From an uncultured Ruminococcus sp. (GTDB taxonomy: Bacteria; Bacillota; Clostridia; Oscillospirales; Acutalibacteraceae): 48,143 nt of DNA. The stretch is taken from the NCBI GenBank assembly GCA_902800005.1, contig CADCCP010000007.1:1-48143 (forward strand), written 5' to 3'. The stretch's first letter is position 1; each line of letters opens with the position of its first letter. The translations under genes and the position numbers were made by a program. This document shows positions 44,185-48,143 of this stretch, piece after piece. The notes beneath the pieces are model-generated. The model ran no database searches, was not told the DNA's origin, and saw only the letters and a program-made list of their open reading frames with translations.

Positions 44185-44376
44185 ATGGAAGAAAACGATT
44201 TGGATATAACGTGCGGAATGACAGATGACGAAATGACAGAGAGATTTATAGCTGCCGTAAGGATAGCAGACGAGATAAAACGCATAAAGGGAGTACCGAT
44301 AGCGAGATATGACAAAGAGCAAAGGAAACCATATTTAGAATATCCTGACGGGAGAAAAGAATATGCTGTCGAATGA
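44185..44376 (+). CDS. Putative antitoxin of the zeta-like toxin
   Basis: A 63-residue acidic protein (MTDDEMTERFIAAVRIADEI, then KGVPIARYDKEQRKPYLEYP). No helix-turn-helix is evident. It ends 14 bases inside the zeta-like toxin gene, so the two are coupled, which is the arrangement of an antitoxin before its toxin. It is shorter than the epsilon antitoxin (about 90 residues) and not alike in sequence, so the antitoxin role is inferred from position. ATG 44185 follows CAGGAG. Confidence 0.62.
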   Translation: MEENDLDITCGMTDDEMTERFIAAVRIADEIKRIKGVPIARYDKEQRKPYLEYPDGRKEYAVE

Positions 44377-44941
44377 TAAAAAATTACCTGAAATAATTGT
44401 TTTTGCAGGACCTAACGGAAGTGGAAAATCTACTGTAACGAGCCTTGCAAAAGTGATAGAGCCTTATATCAATGCAGACGACATAAAGCATACAACACAT
44501 TGCAGTGATATGGAAGCCGCTGTTTTTGCCGAAAAGTTAAGAGAGGAAAATGTAGCTTTAAAACACAGTTTTACATTTGAAACTGTGCTTTCAACGGACA
44601 GAAATTTGAAATTACTTAAAAAAGCAAAAGAAAAGGGATTTTTTATAAGGTGCATCTATGTTTTGACATCAGATGTTGAAGTGAATGTTTTAAGAGTTGA
44701 AACCCGTGAAAGAAATGGCGGTCACGGTGTACCGCCCGAAAAAGTACGTTCAAGATATGTAAAAGCATTGGCATTATTGCCTGAGTTGATAGAAGTATGT
44801 GACATTGTTCATATATATGACAATACGGAATTTCCTTATCGGATTTTCAAGAAAAGAAAATCACAATATTTTTATTGGGAAAACGAATATTGGGATAAGG
44901 ATAAAATTGAAGATCTGACAAATATATATTTTGAGGAATAA
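44363..44941 (+). CDS. Zeta-toxin-family P-loop kinase
   Basis: A 192-residue zeta-type protein; family members phosphorylate UDP-N-acetylglucosamine and so poison wall synthesis. Walker A is GPNGSGKST (residues 16-24). The substrate loop INADDIKH and FTFETVLST match zeta toxin blocks, and NGGHGVPPEKVRSRY is the conserved GHxVP motif with the catalytic-type Arg. Length fits compact chromosomal members (about 190-200). GGGAG is upstream. It overlaps the putative antitoxin gene by 14 bases. Confidence 0.85.
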   Translation: MLSNDKKLPEIIVFAGPNGSGKSTVTSLAKVIEPYINADDIKHTTHCSDMEAAVFAEKLREENVALKHSFTFETVLSTDRNLKLLKKAKEKGFFIRCIYVLTSDVEVNVLRVETRERNGGHGVPPEKVRSRYVKALALLPELIEVCDIVHIYDNTEFPYRIFKKRKSQYFYWENEYWDKDKIEDLTNIYFEE

Positions 44942-44943
44942 TT

Positions 44944-45408
44944 ATGCGTAGAAAAGACAGGGAAATTACAGATAAAATTAAAATTGATGAGATAATGAAA
45001 CAATGTCATGTATGCAGAGTTGGTTTCAATGATGACGGCAAGGTTTATATAGTACCGCTGAATTTCGGATATGAAATAAAGAATAATAAATATATATTGT
45101 ATTTTCACAGTGCAAAACAGGGTAAGAAAATTGACTTGATAGAAAAAAATCGGAATGCAGGTTTTGAGATGGACACGGGATATGAACTTGTAAAAAATAA
45201 AATAGCCTGCGGACATTCCGCTTTATATAAAAGCATTATCGGAAACGGTCTTATAAGTATCGTTCACGGTGATGAGAAAATACATGGCTTGAAATTGCTC
45301 ATGGAGCATGAAACGAGTCAAAATGAATGGGATTTTGATGAAAGTATGCTGAAAGCCGTTACGGTGTTCAAGATAGATGTGACGGAGTTGAGCTGCAAGG
45401 AACATTGA
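44944..45408 (+). CDS. Pyridoxamine 5'-phosphate oxidase-like flavin protein (NimA type)
   Basis: A 154-residue split-barrel FMN protein. It begins MRRKDREITDKIKIDEIMKQ and continues with CHVCRVGF, VPLNFGY and FHSAKQGKKIDLI, the usual flavin-contact region, and CGHSALYKSIIGNG. NimA proteins are linked to nitroimidazole resistance, but most homologues have unknown roles. It begins two bases after the toxin stop, so it may be transcribed with the pair. Confidence 0.85.
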   Translation: MRRKDREITDKIKIDEIMKQCHVCRVGFNDDGKVYIVPLNFGYEIKNNKYILYFHSAKQGKKIDLIEKNRNAGFEMDTGYELVKNKIACGHSALYKSIIGNGLISIVHGDEKIHGLKLLMEHETSQNEWDFDESMLKAVTVFKIDVTELSCKEH

Positions 45409-45431
45409 ATTTTTAAAGGGGGAGTTTTTTT

Positions 45432-46637
45432 ATGATGAAAATACCTTTTTCACCTCCGGATATTACGGATGCGGAGATAGATGAAGTTGTGGACACCCTG
45501 CAAAGCGGCTGGATAACCACAGGACCGAAAACAAAAAAATTTGAAAATATGATAACGAAGTTTTGCATGAGTGACAGAACGGTATGTTTGGATTCATGCA
45601 CCTCTGCACTGGAGATGACTTTGAGAGTGCTGGGAGTAAAGAGAGGCGATGAAGTGCTTGTGCCTGCCTACACATACACGGCGACTGCAAGTGCAGTATG
45701 TCATGTAGGAGCAACGCCTGTATTGGTGGATTGTATGCCGAACTCTGTGCAGATGGATTATGACAAGCTGCCGTATCTCGTCAATCGTAAGACAAAAGCG
45801 GTGATACCTGTAGACTTGGGGGGAGTGCCGTGTGACTATGATAAGATATTTGAGATAGTGAACGGTGTTCGTTCAAAATTCGATCCGTCAACGCCTTTGC
45901 AGGAAAACTTTGGAAGAATGATAGTTCTTGCCGATGCAGCCCATTCGATAGGTGCAAAGAGGGGTACAAAGAAAGTCGGAACGCTTGCCGACTTCACGGC
46001 ATTTTCATTTCATGCCGTAAAAAATCTGACGACAGGTGAGGGCGGTGCTGTGACATGGAGAAAGCATGAAGGACTTGACAGTGATGAACTGTATAAACAG
46101 TATATGCTGTTGTCGCTTCACGGACAGTCAAAGGACGCTCTTGCAAAAACTCAGCTCGGTTCATGGGAGTATGATATAATCGGCACTTACTTCAAGTGCA
46201 ATATGACGGATATAATGGCATCTATCGGTATTGCACAGTTGAAAAGACTGCCTGAAATGCTGAAAAGGCGTAAGAAGATAATCGAGTTCTATAATAAAGA
46301 GCTTTCCAATCAGAGTGTATCAATGTTGCAGCACTTTTCGGAGAAAGAGAAGATACTGTCAAGTGGACATTTGTATTTAGTGAAGCTGATGTGGCAGGAC
46401 GAGGAATACAGGAATGCTGTCATAGAGAGAATGGCAAGCTACGGTGTTGCAACGAATGTGCATTACAAGCCGCTGCCGATGATGACGGCATACAAGAGAA
46501 TGGGTTATCATATAGATGATTTTCCAAATGCGTTCAATATGTATAAAAATGAGATAACCTTGCCACTGTACTCCAAGATGACTGACGAACAGGCACAATA
46601 TGTTATGGAGAGTTTCAAGCGTGCCATAAGAGATTAA
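45432..46637 (+). CDS. DegT/DnrJ/EryC1/StrS aminotransferase
   Basis: A 401-residue PLP enzyme that would aminate a keto-sugar nucleotide. It starts with PFSPPDITDAEIDEVVDTL and SGWITTGPKT, the typical N-terminus. The PLP-phosphate region reads CTSALEMTLRVLGV, the aspartate-loop is LADAAHSIGA, and the Schiff-base lysine is K197 in FSFHAVKNLTTGEGG. ATG 45432 or 45435 both follow GGGGGAG. Sugar-nucleotide partner genes are absent nearby; it may serve a surface polysaccharide made elsewhere. Confidence 0.92.
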   Translation: MMKIPFSPPDITDAEIDEVVDTLQSGWITTGPKTKKFENMITKFCMSDRTVCLDSCTSALEMTLRVLGVKRGDEVLVPAYTYTATASAVCHVGATPVLVDCMPNSVQMDYDKLPYLVNRKTKAVIPVDLGGVPCDYDKIFEIVNGVRSKFDPSTPLQENFGRMIVLADAAHSIGAKRGTKKVGTLADFTAFSFHAVKNLTTGEGGAVTWRKHEGLDSDELYKQYMLLSLHGQSKDALAKTQLGSWEYDIIGTYFKCNMTDIMASIGIAQLKRLPEMLKRRKKIIEFYNKELSNQSVSMLQHFSEKEKILSSGHLYLVKLMWQDEEYRNAVIERMASYGVATNVHYKPLPMMTAYKRMGYHIDDFPNAFNMYKNEITLPLYSKMTDEQAQYVMESFKRAIRD

Positions 46638-46653
46638 ATTAAATGTGCAGTTG

Positions 46654-46691
46654 AAAAACCGAACTGACTAAAAAATCAGTTCGGTTTTTTT
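46654..46691. terminator. Bidirectional terminator after the small-gene array
   Basis: Fourteen-base arms (46654-46667, 46678-46691 region) around CTAAAAAA, with A and T runs on both sides. It ends the array and also the convergent minus-strand genes. Confidence 0.92.
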
Positions 46692-46707
46692 ATTTAAGGG
46701 GATATGT

Positions 46708-46809
46708 TCAATTTTTCTCAGACTGTCGCTGTAAGGCTCTTTTATAGTTAGTTGAGGAGCTGTTAAGTTTTTTTACGATTTCCTGACCACGCAGGGCAAG
46801 TTCTTCCAA
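46708..46809 (-). CDS. Possible 33-residue small ORF
   Basis: A TTG-initiated frame whose product begins LEELALRGQEIVKKLNSSS and ends QRQSEKN, charged and helix-forming. It starts just after the stop of the 46814-47035 gene, in another frame that is also open upstream through the end of that gene. There is no convincing ribosome site. It may be a coupled small gene, a frameshifted remnant, or chance. Confidence 0.3.
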   Translation of the reverse strand: MEELALRGQEIVKKLNSSSTNYKRALQRQSEKN

Positions 46810-46813
46810 ACTA

Positions 46814-47035
46814 TTATATTTTCGTAAAAGATATTGTTCTTCCCGTTTCTTCCTGCACGACCACAGCGAATCCCATTTCTTTTGCAAATTTTGCTAATGC
46901 CGAGTCTTTAGTAAGATAACGTTTACCTTTGGGCATTTTTCTTCCGATAATGTTTTCATACTGCTGTTCGGACAACGAAAAACCTGGATTAGAGTTTAAC
47001 ATATTTTCTAAATTGGAAAAATCAATCTTTGCCAT
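46814..47035 (-). CDS. Small unrecognised protein
   Basis: A 73-residue basic protein, MAKIDFSNLENML... with SEQQYENIIGRKMPKGKRYL and a C-terminal beta stretch (MGFAVVVQEETGRTISFTKI). The ATG at 47035 follows GGGAG. It has its own promoter about 90 bases upstream. The composition and size suit a small DNA-associated or toxin-neutralising protein, but no family is recognised. Confidence 0.6.
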   Translation of the reverse strand: MAKIDFSNLENMLNSNPGFSLSEQQYENIIGRKMPKGKRYLTKDSALAKFAKEMGFAVVVQEETGRTISFTKI

Positions 47036-47130
47036 ACTTTTTAACTCCCTTTCTAAAAACGACAAAAAACCAATGCCAACACAATTTAATGGTATGTATT
47101 ATCACCTCATCTCCGTCTTTCATTGTATAT

Positions 47131-47159
47131 ATTATAACATAAAAAAGTCCGAGTTTCAA
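47131..47159 (-). promoter_or_regulatory. Promoter for the 46814-47035 gene
   Basis: TTGAAA (47154-47159) and TATAAT (47131-47136) with 17 bases between, minus strand. Confidence 0.7.
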
Positions 47160-47181
47160 GGGATTTATTTGTTTGATAGGG

Positions 47182-47216
47182 TAAAAAAACGGACTGATAT
47201 ATCAATCCGTTTTTTA
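47182..47216. terminator. Terminator after the VanZ-like gene
   Basis: ACGGACTGAT and ATCAATCCGT pair over ten bases (one G-T), with A and T runs outside; it follows the minus-strand gene at once. Confidence 0.82.
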
Positions 47217-47217
47217 T

Positions 47218-47589
47218 TTAAGAGGATAGCGATATGATTTTTTGTATGAGGTGATAGATAGCACCGCCCATGAAATAGCACAAAATATCAATATAATCAA
47301 AAGTGCTTTCGGGCTTTACAAACTGTGCCACATACTCCCACATTATACTTGCTACTGTGCATACTGCCAATATTGTGACGAAATTTATATAGCTACGTCG
47401 CTTTCGCAGTGTTCGTAACAGTGCTATGCAGGAAAACAGAAAAACGGTTGCCAATGTATCGTTAAGATGATTTCGGATAAAAGGATAACTATATGATATA
47501 TCAAGTTTTTTAAAACAGAGATTATTAGTGAAAAATACCAGCAAACACGAAATTGAAATGATACTGTATTTAATTGCTTGCTTTCTCAT
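47218..47589 (-). CDS. VanZ-like small membrane protein
   Basis: A 123-residue protein with four helices. The segment WEYVAQFVKPESTFDYIDIL and MGGAIYHLI resembles the C-terminal VanZ block (ExxQ, then a DxxDI turn and the final glycine-rich helix), so a VanZ-like fold is plausible although the first helices match poorly. Its ATG shares a base with the stop of the 35-residue gene upstream (TAATG), so translation is coupled. Confidence 0.62.
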   Translation of the reverse strand: MRKQAIKYSIISISCLLVFFTNNLCFKKLDISYSYPFIRNHLNDTLATVFLFSCIALLRTLRKRRSYINFVTILAVCTVASIMWEYVAQFVKPESTFDYIDILCYFMGGAIYHLIQKIISLSS

Positions 47590-47696
47590 TATCCAAATAA
47601 GTTAATAAGGGCAATCATTACAATGAAAGCAATAATATCTTCCCATATTTTGCCTGCACAGCCATCGTTATTTGAGTCGTTATTGTTATTGTTCAT
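47589..47696 (-). CDS. 35-residue small membrane protein
   Basis: ATG at 47696. The product starts with an Asn/Asp-rich segment (MNNNNNDSNNDGCAG) and ends in one hydrophobic helix (IIAFIVMIALINLFG). Its stop overlaps the start of the VanZ-like gene by one base, which supports it as a real gene. The ribosome site before it is weak (GGATTTGAAAT), and it lies 11 bases after the lipoprotein stop. Function unknown. Confidence 0.6.
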   Translation of the reverse strand: MNNNNNDSNNDGCAGKIWEDIIAFIVMIALINLFG

Positions 47697-47707
47697 ATTT
47701 CAAATCC

Positions 47708-47878
47708 TCAATATCCGTTTTGTGTCATCCAGTCATTGACTGCATCATGAAATTCCTTGTCCGTAACCGTACCGTCACCGTTTGCATCATAACGGTCATT
47801 TCCTGACGGTGTACAGCCTGCCATCATCGATACCGCCAAAGCAAGAATTGCTATGACTGCAAAAATTTTTTTCTTCAT
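47708..47878 (-). CDS. Small lipoprotein with one EF-hand
   Basis: A 56-residue prelipoprotein. A basic N-terminus and hydrophobic core (KKKIFAVIAILALAVSM) lead to the lipobox MAGC, so Lgt would lipidate Cys at residue 21. The mature 36-residue part contains one calcium-binding-type loop, DANGDGTVTDKEF, matching DxNxDGxVxxxE. AAAGGAG precedes the ATG. The first gene of the three-gene small operon; a single EF-hand would need to pair with another copy or bind weakly. Confidence 0.8.
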   Translation of the reverse strand: MKKKIFAVIAILALAVSMMAGCTPSGNDRYDANGDGTVTDKEFHDAVNDWMTQNGY

Positions 47879-47928
47879 GAGAAACATCTCCTTTAAATTG
47901 ATTTTTTATGGGATTTCGCTGTGAGTTT

Positions 47929-47957
47929 ATTATATCACAGCTTTTTCCAAAATGCAA
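47929..47957 (-). promoter_or_regulatory. Candidate promoter for the EF-hand lipoprotein operon
   Basis: TTGCAT (47952-47957), 17 bases, TATAAT (47929-47934) on the minus strand. The -10 box lies in the loop of the GCTGTGA/TCACAGC inverted repeat (47919-47942), which could be an operator or a weak terminator. Confidence 0.5.
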
Positions 47958-47994
47958 TAGTTTTTTTAAAAATTTTTCAAAAAAGGTGAAAAAA

Positions 47995-48143
47995 ATGGGA
48001 AGATCGGATCTTATATGCGAAAGCGGAATAATGAATGACAGTGTTTACCGTTCCTGTGTTCATGAAGGGAAACGGTTCGGAACTGCTTATTCCGATATCA
48101 CTGTCAATGAGGACGCGGAACGGCAGCATGGTGTAAAGCGTGG
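47995..48143 (+). CDS. Truncated ORF, possibly germination protease-like N-terminus
   Basis: Starts at ATG 47995 after AAGGTGA and stays open to the window end. The 49 visible residues (MGRSDLICESG, then YSDITVNEDAERQHGVKRG) faintly recall the RTDLA-type opening and following strand of the spore endopeptidase GPR, which removes its own N-terminus and degrades SASPs. This is a weak resemblance; the coding call is firmer than the function. Confidence 0.45.
   Translation, partial: MGRSDLICESGIMNDSVYRSCVHEGKRFGTAYSDITVNEDAERQHGVKR

Noticed and set aside
32032-46637. Integron cassette array
   Set aside because: No integrase gene and no attC-like inverted repeats at gene ends were seen; many genes overlap, which cassettes with attC sites would not allow.
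47919-47946. Intrinsic terminator GCTGTGA/TCACAGC with T5
   Set aside because: A 7-base stem with a 10-base loop that carries a -10 box and lies before both divergent genes; an operator or chance palindrome is more likely.

Overview
The window reads as chromosome from a low-GC Gram-positive anaerobe of the Clostridia, most like a Ruminococcus or Eubacterium siraeum type gut bacterium. The reasons are strong AGGAGG-type ribosome binding sites with frequent TTG/GTG starts, a trimeric NAD-linked [FeFe] hydrogenase, two very large secreted amylolytic GH13 enzymes with MucBP, CBM26-like and C-terminal beta-repeat modules, the YfmF/YfmH pair, and MntP/YtaF. The species is inference. No rRNA, tRNA, CRISPR array, integrase or transposase was seen.

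Layout. 1-3 kb: a minus-strand membrane protein plus Nudix hydrolase pair, then plus-strand DUF1275 and MntP/YtaF membrane proteins. 3-7 kb: asparagine synthase (minus) and an O-antigen ligase-like polytopic protein (plus), with shared terminators on both sides. 6.7-11.5 kb: a minus-strand housekeeping run transcribed aroK, SpoU-type rRNA methyltransferase, dprA, topA, with a 16-unit heptamer repeat just before dprA. 11.5-12.9 kb: infC-rpmI-rplT with an AUU start codon and an L20-leader-like attenuator. 12.9-17.2 kb: the hydrogenase operon hydC-hydB-hydA. 17.2-26.2 kb: a type I pullulanase and a MalS-like (GH13_19) alpha-amylase, each with its own strong terminator. 26.3-32 kb: yfmF, yfmH, lgt, an Rpn/PD-(D/E)XK nuclease, folD and a HIT protein, on the plus strand.

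32.0-46.6 kb is the accessory part: 26 short genes all on the plus strand, mostly single-domain, often overlapping by 4-14 bases. It holds three GNAT acetyltransferases, chloramphenicol- and streptogramin-acetyltransferase-like enzymes, a CPBP protease, a VanZ protein, a fluoride channel, a P-loop kinase with a nucleoside phosphorylase, a zeta-type toxin with a short putative antitoxin, a NimA-like flavin protein, a methyltransferase, a SUKH-like peptide, a DegT aminotransferase and several unrecognised proteins. A nearly identical terminator-tail/promoter module occurs twice inside it (39.9 and 40.8 kb). This looks like an accumulation of defence, resistance or immunity cassettes, but no recombination machinery is visible.

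46.7-48.1 kb: minus-strand small genes, including a 56-residue EF-hand lipoprotein and a 35-residue membrane peptide that stop-start overlaps a VanZ-like gene, then the start of a plus-strand gene that runs off the window.

How the genes work together: the secreted pullulanase and amylase would debranch and cut starch outside the cell, and the hydrogenase would dispose of fermentation electrons as H2. The 26-31 kb genes serve lipoprotein maturation, C1 metabolism and probably EF-P modification. All functions are read from sequence motifs; none was tested by database search.
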